Shown here piece by piece: positions 45,759 to 54,880 of a stretch of 64,000 nt of DNA (within the stretch, counting starts at the first letter, position 1; each line of letters begins with the position of its first letter). Origin of the DNA: Marinicella pacifica (GTDB lineage Bacteria > Pseudomonadota > Gammaproteobacteria > Xanthomonadales > Marinicellaceae); the NCBI RefSeq assembly GCF_014636635.1, contig NZ_BMEO01000008.1, positions 39,056 to 103,055 on the forward strand. The letters are read 5' to 3'. The translations under genes were made by a program, and so were the position numbers. The notes beneath the pieces are model-generated. The model had not been told where the DNA came from, ran no database searches, and was given only the letters and a program-made list of their open reading frames with translations.

Positions 45759-48700
45759 CTACTGACATGGATTAACCATTAATTCGAAACCATGCTTGAA
45801 AATAATATCAGTTATCAAATTACTTTGACTTGCACTATTGTCACTTGGGTCAACGTCTGTAATACCTGTTGGCATGGCTATAGATGCTGAGTGGTTAATC
45901 ACCTCACCGACCTGGGCGTTTATGTCTGTTAATAATAAATACACAAGTGATGAACCGATGGGTAAATCAACATTGGTATTTATATTGCCACTGCCGGTGG
46001 CTGAAGCGCAGCTGGCACCGTTAATGGCGCTACATTCCCATGATTGAACGTTCAGATGACTTGAGGTGGTGCTTGTTAAAGCCGCAGCATTTATATCCAA
46101 ATCACCGATGTTACTCACTTCGAGCTGATAAACCACTGATTGAACCGGTTGAATATTTTGTTCACAGACATTAATCGATACCGCTAAATTGGGGCCTACA
46201 CTGACACCACCATTATCGGTGTTATCGGTATTATTACTTTCATCCGCATCATCTTCTGCTGCAAATGCTGAGGCCTCATTATCAAAGGTACCGGCTGCTG
46301 ATAGTTGGGTGGTGACATTGAGTGTGACAGACTGGCCATTGGCCAAATCATCAATGGTACATGGAAAGCTATCAGCCGGCAGACAGCTGGCGCCTGAGGT
46401 ACTGACCAGCGTTAAGTTTGTCATGGTGTCGCTGACAACGATACCGGTGGCATCATTGGGGCCATGATTGGAGATAATAAGCTCGTACTGGATTTGGTTA
46501 CCGACCTGGAAAGGTGATGAGCTTAATAAATTCTTTTGCAACTCGATATCAACCACAGGGGTGAACACACCATCGCCGATATTGGTTAATTCGATGGCAT
46601 CAAGAGTAAAGCCATGGTAATGGGGATCAGCTGATTCAACGTTATCGAAAACCACCTGATAAGCCACATCACCGTCATAAATACCATCGTCAATACCCTG
46701 CACAACAAAGTCTTGCGGTGTTTGCCAATTAGTCGGTGTAAAAATCAATTCTGCTGGCAGAATTTCTGCTTCACTGATATCCGAGACCTGTGCTTTAACA
46801 CGAACATAGTCTGTCGGCTGTTTATTGAGTGTGACCGATAATGTTGCGACATCACCTGATTCCGTTGTAATCAGCGTATCTGCCTGGTAAGACACCTGAT
46901 AATAAGTCAGTGTCAGCGGATTCAGTGAGTACCTTGTCACACTTTGACCATTGGCGCTGATGGTGGCATATAAATAATAATTGCCCTCCCCGACACCCAT
47001 TAAATCCCAATTATATGAATCATTAAAATCATCCTCAGAAAGACCTGATGCAATCAGAATACCAGCTTCACCTTGGTTATCCGTGTCATAAAACAATTCG
47101 ATATCAGCATTACCGCCATCATAACTATCAACCCACTCTATGGTGTAGTTAAGACCTTGGTTTTGTTCAGCTTGTTGTAAGGATAAAAACTCAAATTCAG
47201 GGATATGAATTACGCCACTGTTAATGGTGTAAAAACGACTCAATTGTGATGGTGTGCCTTGAGAACTGTCTTCATAAACCGAAGTAACTCTCCAGTAATA
47301 ATAGTTTCTGTCTGTTAATTCCGGCACAACGACTTCAGTATGATCCGTCGTTAGGCTGTGTAATAATTGAGTGGCTGCCTCATCGGTAAATACTTCCACC
47401 AGATAGTGACTAACTTTTTTAACGCCGGTATCGGCTTGAAAAGACAGTACAGGTCGTAAATGATCAACCCAGCTTAAGTTACTTGGATTTAACTGCACTA
47501 ATACCGGGCTTGAGGTATCTGTTCTAACCGTTAAACGACCATACACCCAGTCACCCGATAATGTATTGATTCGTGCTTTGGCTCGCCAATAATAGACACT
47601 GTTTTCGTCTAAATTGCTTAGTTGCCATTTAATCTGCTGATTGCTGTCAGCGACCTGATCCGTTATATCCTGAAAATCAGTTGAGCTAAAATCGAGGGTT
47701 TTATCAATTTGAATGTCATAGAGATAATCCTGCTCTGAAGGCACTGTATTATCATGGTGAATAATAAGCTCAATATCGGTACCGATCACTGCATCCATTA
47801 ATTGTGAATCTACAGCATAGCCATAAGGCAAGGTTAACGCCGTATCAACGGTAAAGGCCGAGTCACCACAAGCCACTTCAGTGCTATCGTCTTTAACACT
47901 GACCTGCCAATAATAAGTATCTAAATTTTCAAATGTGGCATAAGGCTGCCATTGTTTCAGGAAGTCATAGCTTGTATCTAAAACGTCCTCGGATAACCAG
48001 CCAGAATCAACTGCTTGCTCCGTCATTAAATCATCGGAGAACACCCGAAAGCGATACTTTAAAGAATCACTGTCATCATCATGAGCTGCCATAACAGATA
48101 AGCTCGGTTGTGTGCTGGTCACGACCTGGTTATCCGGGAACGCAAGTGCACAGCCATAGGGTGGTTCATCCGTGGCACTCAAGGTAAATGAATCATAAGA
48201 CCATAAACCCGGTGTGGCGCCATCGAATGGCCTAACCCGCCAGAAATACGTTGAATTTTCATTTAAAGTCACGCCATGCTGCCAACTGGTTTGCACGGCT
48301 GTTTCACTGACCGTTGCTTGTGCTAAGGGCGTTTCTGACAACTCTGATTCATACAATTCAAATTCATAAACAAGGGCCGCATCCACAGCCGCTTGTGCAT
48401 TGACAATCGTAAACTCGCTCCCCGGACTGCTGATTATGGCACCCCGAACAGGATTCAGAATGGTGGCCGGTAAAGGCCGATCTTCTACGATCGGATTGCC
48501 ACCATGATCGTGTTCTTCTAAATTAGTGGCGCTGTCTTGATCATAATCACCCTCCGCATCTTGCGACAAATCACCGAAATGATCACGTTCCCAATCATCA
48601 TCCATACCATCCCCATCGGTATCGATAAAATCAGGTTCCTCAATCACAACAGTCACCGAGGCATCGGTTTGCGCCTGTCCGTCATCGGCACGCAGTATAA

Positions 48701-50213
48701 ATTGGTGTGTGCCAATATCGGCCAATTCCGGAAACCAGGAAAATCGCCAGGTACTACCACTAACAAAGGCTACACTGGATGCCGCCGGCGCACCAATAGA
48801 GACTAAAGAAAGAACATCACCTGCATTGGCATCGGTGACTTCTATATCAAAAGATAAAGGCGTACCTGCGACTCCAGTTTGTGGACTGCTGACGTTAATA
48901 ACCGGCGCTTCATTGGGTTCGCCGCCATTAATAATTAATTGATACGCACCTGTGGTTTCAACATCGAACAATGCAATATAGTACGCATAAACACCTGGAT
49001 CAGTTTCTTCTTTGTATTGCCAGACATTGCGCTCAGGTAAAACCTTACCATCGGAACGCACGGCTGTAATGACTTGGGGTTGTCCCTGATAAGGATCGGT
49101 AACTTGGGTAACGATTGGTCCGGCCGTCGGCGATAGGGTTAAGGCATAGGTTTGTTGACCATTAACGACACCGGTATTGGCGATGCCAGAGGGTAATGAA
49201 ATAACATCCGCTTGGGTACCGGATGACTCATAAACCCGATATTGACTGCCATCAAGCGCCAAAAAGTCAGATATTGTATCCCGCCCGGGATAATCCACCA
49301 CCACCCGATGAAACAGATAATGAGTGTTCACCGAATCGATTAAAGACGTGAGGGCACCACCGAGTTCATCGGCATGGACAAAATCCGCCTCAAAACTGAT
49401 AAACTCACCATTCAGTGAGGTACTCATCAGCCAGCTCACCACAGCCGATTGCCCCGCAGGCAGCAGACCGACATCAGCCAATAAAGAATTGGTCACCGAC
49501 GCATCATTCAGCGAACTGCCCAATAAAGTAAAATCAATTAATAAGCCCTGCTCGTTTTCGATAATCTCCGGCTGAGCAGATTCAATTTTTAATTGCTTCG
49601 CTTCACCAAAACCGGCATTGTAAATCCGCAAACCCAAATCAAAAGGCGTGACCGCCTCGACTTCAGGCGTTAACGGATCGTCTCCAAAGACATCTTTCGG
49701 AATAAAATAATCCAGCGTCAATAAAGGCGTTGGTTTAACCTGGATATAATCAGGTGAAACATTTACCACCTGGCTTTCCTCGCCATAGGTATAGCTGACC
49801 GTGGCGGCTACACCATAACGCAAACCCTGAGGAAACTCCCCACCGGAACCCGGCGCTGGAATAATCAACCAATGAATTTCCGCCGCTTCACCGGCATTAA
49901 TCACACCGGTGCCATCCACCGCATTCACACCTTCCATGCGATCTAAGGTAATAAAAAAAGAAGCCTGGGTATTATTCTGATCACTGGACGCCAAAACCGG
50001 ATTACCATCAGCATCCCGAAACAACACATCAATCGACAAGTTCTCCAAAGCCGCCAGATCCAAACCATTGGTAATCACCATCTTGGCATCAAAAGCTTGC
50101 CGCTCCAAAGACAGTTCCTGCCTGATTTCAATTTTGACGATGGCACAGATGGTTTCTGCCATTAGAGTTAATGGAGCCATTAACAACAATATTAGTAATC
50201 CTATTCTTTTCAT
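45759..50213 (-). CDS. Large secreted Ig/Fn3/Calx-beta/DUF11 protein with I-F-K-H-G-F-E tail
   Basis: 1,484 residues. Signal peptide MKRIGLLILLLMAPLTLMA (19). It is beta-rich throughout. Recognisable parts, in order: N-terminal unknown beta domains; a putative-Ig module (NEAPVINVSSPQTGVAGTPLSFDIEVTDANAGD); a calcium-binding DTDGDGMDDDWE stretch; several Fn3-like modules with Y-Y-W-R signatures; a Calx-beta-like segment (VATLSVTLNKQPTDYVRVK); and two DUF11-type repeats (QIQYELIISNHGPNDATG, VVYQLEVSNIGDLDINA). The end is DIIFKHGFELMVNPCQ, the shared C-terminal tail. It lies 114 bp downstream of the small RHS-linked genes on the same strand. Likely an extracellular adhesin or matrix protein. Confidence 0.87.
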   Translation of the reverse strand: MKRIGLLILLLMAPLTLMAETICAIVKIEIRQELSLERQAFDAKMVITNGLDLAALENLSIDVLFRDADGNPVLASSDQNNTQASFFITLDRMEGVNAVDGTGVINAGEAAEIHWLIIPAPGSGGEFPQGLRYGVAATVSYTYGEESQVVNVSPDYIQVKPTPLLTLDYFIPKDVFGDDPLTPEVEAVTPFDLGLRIYNAGFGEAKQLKIESAQPEIIENEQGLLIDFTLLGSSLNDASVTNSLLADVGLLPAGQSAVVSWLMSTSLNGEFISFEADFVHADELGGALTSLIDSVNTHYLFHRVVVDYPGRDTISDFLALDGSQYRVYESSGTQADVISLPSGIANTGVVNGQQTYALTLSPTAGPIVTQVTDPYQGQPQVITAVRSDGKVLPERNVWQYKEETDPGVYAYYIALFDVETTGAYQLIINGGEPNEAPVINVSSPQTGVAGTPLSFDIEVTDANAGDVLSLVSIGAPAASSVAFVSGSTWRFSWFPELADIGTHQFILRADDGQAQTDASVTVVIEEPDFIDTDGDGMDDDWERDHFGDLSQDAEGDYDQDSATNLEEHDHGGNPIVEDRPLPATILNPVRGAIISSPGSEFTIVNAQAAVDAALVYEFELYESELSETPLAQATVSETAVQTSWQHGVTLNENSTYFWRVRPFDGATPGLWSYDSFTLSATDEPPYGCALAFPDNQVVTSTQPSLSVMAAHDDDSDSLKYRFRVFSDDLMTEQAVDSGWLSEDVLDTSYDFLKQWQPYATFENLDTYYWQVSVKDDSTEVACGDSAFTVDTALTLPYGYAVDSQLMDAVIGTDIELIIHHDNTVPSEQDYLYDIQIDKTLDFSSTDFQDITDQVADSNQQIKWQLSNLDENSVYYWRAKARINTLSGDWVYGRLTVRTDTSSPVLVQLNPSNLSWVDHLRPVLSFQADTGVKKVSHYLVEVFTDEAATQLLHSLTTDHTEVVVPELTDRNYYYWRVTSVYEDSSQGTPSQLSRFYTINSGVIHIPEFEFLSLQQAEQNQGLNYTIEWVDSYDGGNADIELFYDTDNQGEAGILIASGLSEDDFNDSYNWDLMGVGEGNYYLYATISANGQSVTRYSLNPLTLTYYQVSYQADTLITTESGDVATLSVTLNKQPTDYVRVKAQVSDISEAEILPAELIFTPTNWQTPQDFVVQGIDDGIYDGDVAYQVVFDNVESADPHYHGFTLDAIELTNIGDGVFTPVVDIELQKNLLSSSPFQVGNQIQYELIISNHGPNDATGIVVSDTMTNLTLVSTSGASCLPADSFPCTIDDLANGQSVTLNVTTQLSAAGTFDNEASAFAAEDDADESNNTDNTDNGGVSVGPNLAVSINVCEQNIQPVQSVVYQLEVSNIGDLDINAAALTSTTSSHLNVQSWECSAINGASCASATGSGNINTNVDLPIGSSLVYLLLTDINAQVGEVINHSASIAMPTGITDVDPSDNSASQSNLITDIIFKHGFELMVNPCQ

Positions 50214-50327
50214 AATAACTCTATTTTTTCTCTATAGTAATAATATACTTACTTAATTTACTTGCCATCAAAAAAACAATCACAGCCATTCTGGCTAATG
50301 AAACAATCTTTATAAATTATATAAAAA
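50214..50327. other. AT-rich gap between the lipoprotein gene and the Ig/DUF11 gene
   Basis: 114 bp, strongly AT-rich, no hairpin with a U-run. It probably contains the promoter of the 45759-50213 gene (TAT-rich sequence and AGAG before the start), but no consensus pair stands out. Confidence 0.3.
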
Positions 50328-50633
50328 TCACCTATCCTCTGGTCTTACATAGTCAACAAACTTATAGTTCGAATCTGCAAAATTTATTATCAAAACAGGG
50401 GCTTTTTGTTTTTGTTCGGACAATTGAATAAGAAAGCAATGCCACATACTTTCCTGAGTGCTAGGTGAACAAAACAGAACCGAATAATGACTATCTAATA
50501 ATTCCATCGATATAATTTCTGTCGCAATCTTAATCATATGCATAGATGAAATATCACCTTTAAACTCTTCATTTTTTTTTAAAGAACAAGAACTAAGCAT
50601 ACAAATAAAAACAATACAACATATAACTTTCAT
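50328..50633 (-). CDS. Small lipoprotein, candidate immunity protein 2 of the RHS locus
   Basis: 101 residues, lipobox MLSSC (Cys16). The mature part carries C-S-P-(x6)-W-x-C at residues 55-66. The same pattern and flanking hydrophobic strands occur in the neighbouring 118-residue protein (C61, W71, C73), so the two are paralogues by my alignment. It overlaps that gene by 4 bp (ATGA). The low GC content matches the RHS tip rather than the RHS core. Position straight after an RHS protein suggests a periplasmic, outer-membrane-anchored immunity or chaperone role; function is inferred only from context. Confidence 0.72.
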   Translation of the reverse strand: MKVICCIVFICMLSSCSLKKNEEFKGDISSMHMIKIATEIISMELLDSHYSVLFCSPSTQESMWHCFLIQLSEQKQKAPVLIINFADSNYKFVDYVRPEDR

Positions 50634-50986
50634 GGTTGAGTTTGGTGCGTTTTAATTAACCGGAAAGTATTTATTTTATAATTTAAATACAATAACCAAT
50701 CTCCAGAGCCAGGAGGAAGAACCTGATAAGTTTTACCGTCGAATGATTCAGCAATTTGAGAAATATTACAAACCCACAAACTACTCTTCACATTGTCTGG
50801 AGAACAGTGAATACCTACAAAATCCTCATGTCCCGTTTCATCCGCAAATATTTTTCTTGCCATAACCTCAATATATATTCTGTTTATAGATTTGATGTTT
50901 TTTGAATTATTAGCATGTGTTACAAATAAAACCCCTTGGAGAATTAGTACACTAATAACTACAATCAGTACCCTACTTTTTTGCAT
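50630..50986 (-). CDS. Small exported protein, candidate immunity protein 1 of the RHS locus
   Basis: 118 residues with a strong AGAGAGG ribosome site. The hydrophobic N-terminus (6-23) ends at THA-N, a signal peptide or anchor, so the product is periplasmic. It contains C-S-P-(x7)-W-x-C (61-73), shared with the downstream lipoprotein. It begins inside the last 22 bp of the RHS gene in another frame, as immunity genes often do. I recognise no family. Confidence 0.72.
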   Translation of the reverse strand: MQKSRVLIVVISVLILQGVLFVTHANNSKNIKSINRIYIEVMARKIFADETGHEDFVGIHCSPDNVKSSLWVCNISQIAESFDGKTYQVLPPGSGDWLLYLNYKINTFRLIKTHQTQP

Positions 50987-53900
50987 TGTTTTAACCTCTC
51001 TTCAACTACTTTTAATTGAGACTTTGCTCGTTCTTTGCACTCACAATCATCCAATAATTTGCGCAAACAATCAGCAGAAACTCTATCAGCTTTGCATTCA
51101 TTTTCTTGTTTTTCTATGTAATAGTCTGCAAGATCATAACTGTGAAAATTTGGCATGCTTCTTTCTGGCACACCCTTACAATCAGCTCTATTTCCAGTTG
51201 CTATAAATTTTTTAAGCCACTTAAGATGAACCTCTTCATGCTTTTGTGTGCAATTACGGGTGCACTCATAATCATCATTAAAAATTTTCAAATTATCTTT
51301 ACCATCACATGCGGTTATGCCCAAAGTAGATAAACCCAATGGATCAAAATTCACATTTGGATTTAAAAATGCATAAACATACATATTAAATCCACCTTCT
51401 ATTTTAAGAGGATCTGATTGTATGTACCTTCCAGTATTTGACGAATAATTCCTATTCAAATTATAAAAATATAAGGTTGTATTGTCTAAGTAGTGTCCGG
51501 GAAAGCCCATCTCATCATCAATTATACTAACTGTAGTCTGCCAACCCCCAAAGGCTTTCATTTCTTTGGCATTGACCACTTCTCCTTGGTTATTATGAAT
51601 AATCTGAGGTGTATCCAAATGGTCGTTTTGGTAGTAGTAATAAGTATTATTCTGTTTTTTTAAAATAGGATTCGTTGACCAAGTTCTTTGAGGATGAAAA
51701 ACATAGCTGATAATTTCACCATCGGTAATTTCAGCACTGTAGCCTTCATCACTGTAATGAAAATAGGTTTTAGTGGTACTTTGATCTGGATTGGTGACTG
51801 TTTTAGAAAGCCTTCTCCCAAATGGATCGTAATAATAACTGGCTATGGTTTGGTTACTACCATCTTTGATTTCACCTAATCGGTTTTGTGTGTTGTAAAT
51901 ATATTGCCTGATGATTTGGCCTTGTGGGTCTTTTTCTATGGTTTGGTTGCCATTGGCATCGTACTCGTATTGGCTGCTAACTGAGTTCAACAACTGGTTG
52001 TTCTGATTGTACAGCCATTCAGTCACACCGGTGTTTGAATCTGTTTTTCGATTACCCAAGGCATCATAAGTAAATGATTCATCCGTGAGTACTGGGTAAT
52101 CTGCATTGGTTAATCGATTTAATTCATCATAGCCATATTGATAAGCACCATGTTCAGTGCTTTTGTGGCTGATATTACCTGCTGGTGTATAAGTATATTC
52201 ATAGGTCATGATGGGCGTATTATCGGGTTTTTTAACAGTAAAGGATTTTAATCGCTGAAGTCCATCGTAAGTATTGGTTCTTTGGCTGCCGCCCGGATAG
52301 CTGACAGTTTGTGGTCGAGACCATTTAAAATTCTGATAGGTAATATTGCCTTCATTGGGTATAACAACGTTATTCAATAGACCAAGTTCATTATAAAAAT
52401 AACTGTAGGTGATACCATCTATGCCGGTAAACGTGGATTTTTCCCCATCAGGATGGTAGGAGTAACTGTGACCAAATGACTGACCATCATACTGAATGGT
52501 TTCTGATAACTTCTGCTGAGCAGAGTCATAGGTCATAACACCTTGAGATGTGCCATCATTATAACTTACCAAACTTCCTCTGTTGTTATAGCCATAACTA
52601 ACCGTTACATCCAATGTACCTGCGTCCGTATGAAACTCAGTTTGGGTATTACGATTAGCATAATCATAGGTGTATTCAATTAATTGACCTTGCGGATTGG
52701 TTTTTGTCGCTATATTGCCGTTGGCATCATAGGTATAGATTTCTGTTTGACCCAAAGGCCTTGATTCAGTGAGATTTTGGTTAATTTTACTGTATGTGAA
52801 GGTGTGGGTTTGTTGCATTCCATCAGTTAAAGTAAGCATATTTCCACGATTATCGTAAGTAAAAGTAGTTTCTATGCCATAAGGTTCAATTGTTTTTATG
52901 AGCTGATTGAGCTCATCATATTCACTTTTAACAGATCGCTGTTCAGCATCAATAATTTCTGTTTTATTACCTGTCATATCAAACTTAAATTTCTTTGTTT
53001 CTGATTTTTGCGCACCGCCACTTAGATATGTTGTGGTTTGTTCTGTTGCCCTACCTCTTAAATCAAACGTCATTTGTCTGGAGAAAGTCGGATATTCAAT
53101 TTTATATGCACGATAAATATTCGAATTGTTTGAACCACTACTATCCGGGTAGTGATACGTGGTAACATTACCCACTGCATCTGTACTTGTAATCAGACGA
53201 TTCAGTAAGTCATAGGTATTTGTGGTTGTTCTTTGGGCCTTATCAGTCTGCTTTATTTGATTGCCTGCCTGGTCGTATTCATACGTGATAAAGTGACCCA
53301 GCTCATCTGTCTGCTTAACCAGACGATTTAACTCATCATACTCATGTAGACTAAAATGAGTATCCGGAAAAGTTGTTTTAACCTGATTCCCTACCTTGTC
53401 ATAGTCATAACTGGTGGTGTGTGAAAGTGGGTTCGTACTGCTGGTTAGGTTGCCATGGGCATCGTAGGTATAAGTCCACTCTTTATCACGACCATCTATT
53501 TTGGTTAATGCATTACCCATGGAATCATGGCTGGTGTATTCAGTTTCATGGCCTTCGGCATTAATGAGTTTAATGAGATTGCCGTAATCGTCATAAAAGT
53601 ACTGCGTGATGGCGGTTTCTGTGTCCGCATCACCGACCTGGGTTAGGGTTTTAAGTTGGCCATAGACGTCATAGGTATAAGTCGTTGAACGCTCAACATC
53701 TGTTCCCAGGGCTTCGGTCAGGGTTTTCAAATGGCCATTTGGGAAGTATTCATATTGAGTCACGGTGCCACGCTCATCGGTGCGGGTCAGGACATTTGAA
53801 TTAGAAACATCATAGGTGGCGCTGGTGGATGAGCCATCGGGATACGTCGTTTTCAACAAATTTCTAAACTCATCGTATTCTTTAACCGTGGTATGGCCAA

Positions 53901-54855
53901 AGGTGTTTTTTAAAATGTCTTTGCGTTGGTCTTCGGTGATGGTTGATAAATTTATACCATTGACATCACTGCGCTTAACTTCGCCTTCGCGGTTATACCA
54001 TTTTTCAGTGACCCGACCGCCGGGGTAACTGACCTTTAAATAGAATTCCTTGCGGGATTTAATGTAATCAAACTGATAGCTTGTGATATGTCCCAGAGCA
54101 TTGGTGATATTTTTTACGCGGCCCGAACCTGTATAAGCAATTTGCACTTCTCGGCCTTCGGGGTCGGTTTTTTTAATTAAGCTGACATAGCCATCTTTGG
54201 CCGGTGTTGTTGCGTAATCATAGAGCCAATCGTAACCCCGCGCATCGGTGACTTTAGTTAATTTATATTTGCTACCCGAACCAATGGCTTCCCAGGTGTA
54301 TTTTACTTCTCGATTCCCATAGTCTCTTACAGTGTCCAATTGCCCGGTGACCAAGTCGTATTCAATCCACAATACCTGATTATCATGAACATCTTTAACA
54401 CCTGATAACTTATCATCACCGTTGTACATTAAAGTCATAGAGGTGCCTGCCTGGGTGTGCATACTCAAGGTTTTACCGTTAGCGGCATATTCTGTGCGAT
54501 GCCCATCCCGGTCTTGCCAGGTCCAGGTCCCATCGGGGTTTTTACGAATACGCATTCTGGGGCCAAATTTAAACAGGGTTCCGGCGCTGTCTAATTTAGT
54601 ATAAGAATCAGTGCCACGGATAATGCGCTTAACGTCACCGGAGCTGACATCATGTTCAAAAATCAATGATGACCATGATTTATTGAATGTCCACTGCCGA
54701 TCACGATATTCGCGCTCCCAAACCAAGGGGCCACCAATAATCTGAATTGATAAATCTGTTTCCGTTTCTACATAACGACCTGAAGTAGGTTCAACACTGG
54801 CTGAGGCGCTGATCGAAAATATCAGTAATAAAGCGATATATCCAAAATATTTCAT
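50965..54855 (-). CDS. Sec-exported RHS-repeat protein with cysteine-rich HExxH C-terminal domain
   Basis: 1,296 residues from the ATG at 54855, preceded by GGAAAA; the ATG at 54867 has no ribosome site. Signal peptide MKYFGYIALLLIFSISASA. An N-terminal DUF6531-like segment (GRYVETETDLSIQI) leads into about 1,000 residues of RHS/YD repeats (Y-D-x2-G-N, L-x2-x-T-D). The RHS-associated core ends at YIQSDPLKIEGGFNMYVYAFLNPNVNFDPLGL. The last 121 residues (50968-51330) hold nine cysteines and HEEVH (51226-51240), with E and D residues downstream suited to a third zinc ligand. RHS shells encapsulate such tips as toxins; a metallopeptidase tip is plausible. It lies 25 bp after the giant surface protein gene. 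Confidence 0.9.
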   Translation of the reverse strand: MKYFGYIALLLIFSISASASVEPTSGRYVETETDLSIQIIGGPLVWEREYRDRQWTFNKSWSSLIFEHDVSSGDVKRIIRGTDSYTKLDSAGTLFKFGPRMRIRKNPDGTWTWQDRDGHRTEYAANGKTLSMHTQAGTSMTLMYNGDDKLSGVKDVHDNQVLWIEYDLVTGQLDTVRDYGNREVKYTWEAIGSGSKYKLTKVTDARGYDWLYDYATTPAKDGYVSLIKKTDPEGREVQIAYTGSGRVKNITNALGHITSYQFDYIKSRKEFYLKVSYPGGRVTEKWYNREGEVKRSDVNGINLSTITEDQRKDILKNTFGHTTVKEYDEFRNLLKTTYPDGSSTSATYDVSNSNVLTRTDERGTVTQYEYFPNGHLKTLTEALGTDVERSTTYTYDVYGQLKTLTQVGDADTETAITQYFYDDYGNLIKLINAEGHETEYTSHDSMGNALTKIDGRDKEWTYTYDAHGNLTSSTNPLSHTTSYDYDKVGNQVKTTFPDTHFSLHEYDELNRLVKQTDELGHFITYEYDQAGNQIKQTDKAQRTTTNTYDLLNRLITSTDAVGNVTTYHYPDSSGSNNSNIYRAYKIEYPTFSRQMTFDLRGRATEQTTTYLSGGAQKSETKKFKFDMTGNKTEIIDAEQRSVKSEYDELNQLIKTIEPYGIETTFTYDNRGNMLTLTDGMQQTHTFTYSKINQNLTESRPLGQTEIYTYDANGNIATKTNPQGQLIEYTYDYANRNTQTEFHTDAGTLDVTVSYGYNNRGSLVSYNDGTSQGVMTYDSAQQKLSETIQYDGQSFGHSYSYHPDGEKSTFTGIDGITYSYFYNELGLLNNVVIPNEGNITYQNFKWSRPQTVSYPGGSQRTNTYDGLQRLKSFTVKKPDNTPIMTYEYTYTPAGNISHKSTEHGAYQYGYDELNRLTNADYPVLTDESFTYDALGNRKTDSNTGVTEWLYNQNNQLLNSVSSQYEYDANGNQTIEKDPQGQIIRQYIYNTQNRLGEIKDGSNQTIASYYYDPFGRRLSKTVTNPDQSTTKTYFHYSDEGYSAEITDGEIISYVFHPQRTWSTNPILKKQNNTYYYYQNDHLDTPQIIHNNQGEVVNAKEMKAFGGWQTTVSIIDDEMGFPGHYLDNTTLYFYNLNRNYSSNTGRYIQSDPLKIEGGFNMYVYAFLNPNVNFDPLGLSTLGITACDGKDNLKIFNDDYECTRNCTQKHEEVHLKWLKKFIATGNRADCKGVPERSMPNFHSYDLADYYIEKQENECKADRVSADCLRKLLDDCECKERAKSQLKVVEERLKQCKKVGY
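50968..51330 (-). other. RHS tip domain: putative zinc metallopeptidase toxin
   Basis: The segment after DPLGL is the variable tip of the RHS protein. It is lower in GC than the core, contains H-E-E-V-H (residues 1206-1210 of the 1,296-residue product) and nine cysteines that would form disulfides in an oxidising compartment. HExxH alone is a weak signature, so the peptidase call is tentative. Confidence 0.55.
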
Positions 54856-54880
54856 TGTTTTTTCCATTAAATTTTAATTT

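Noticed and set aside
50965..54855. T6SS-delivered RHS effector
   Set aside because: It has an N-terminal Sec signal peptide and no PAAR domain, and no VgrG, EagR or T6SS gene is in the window.
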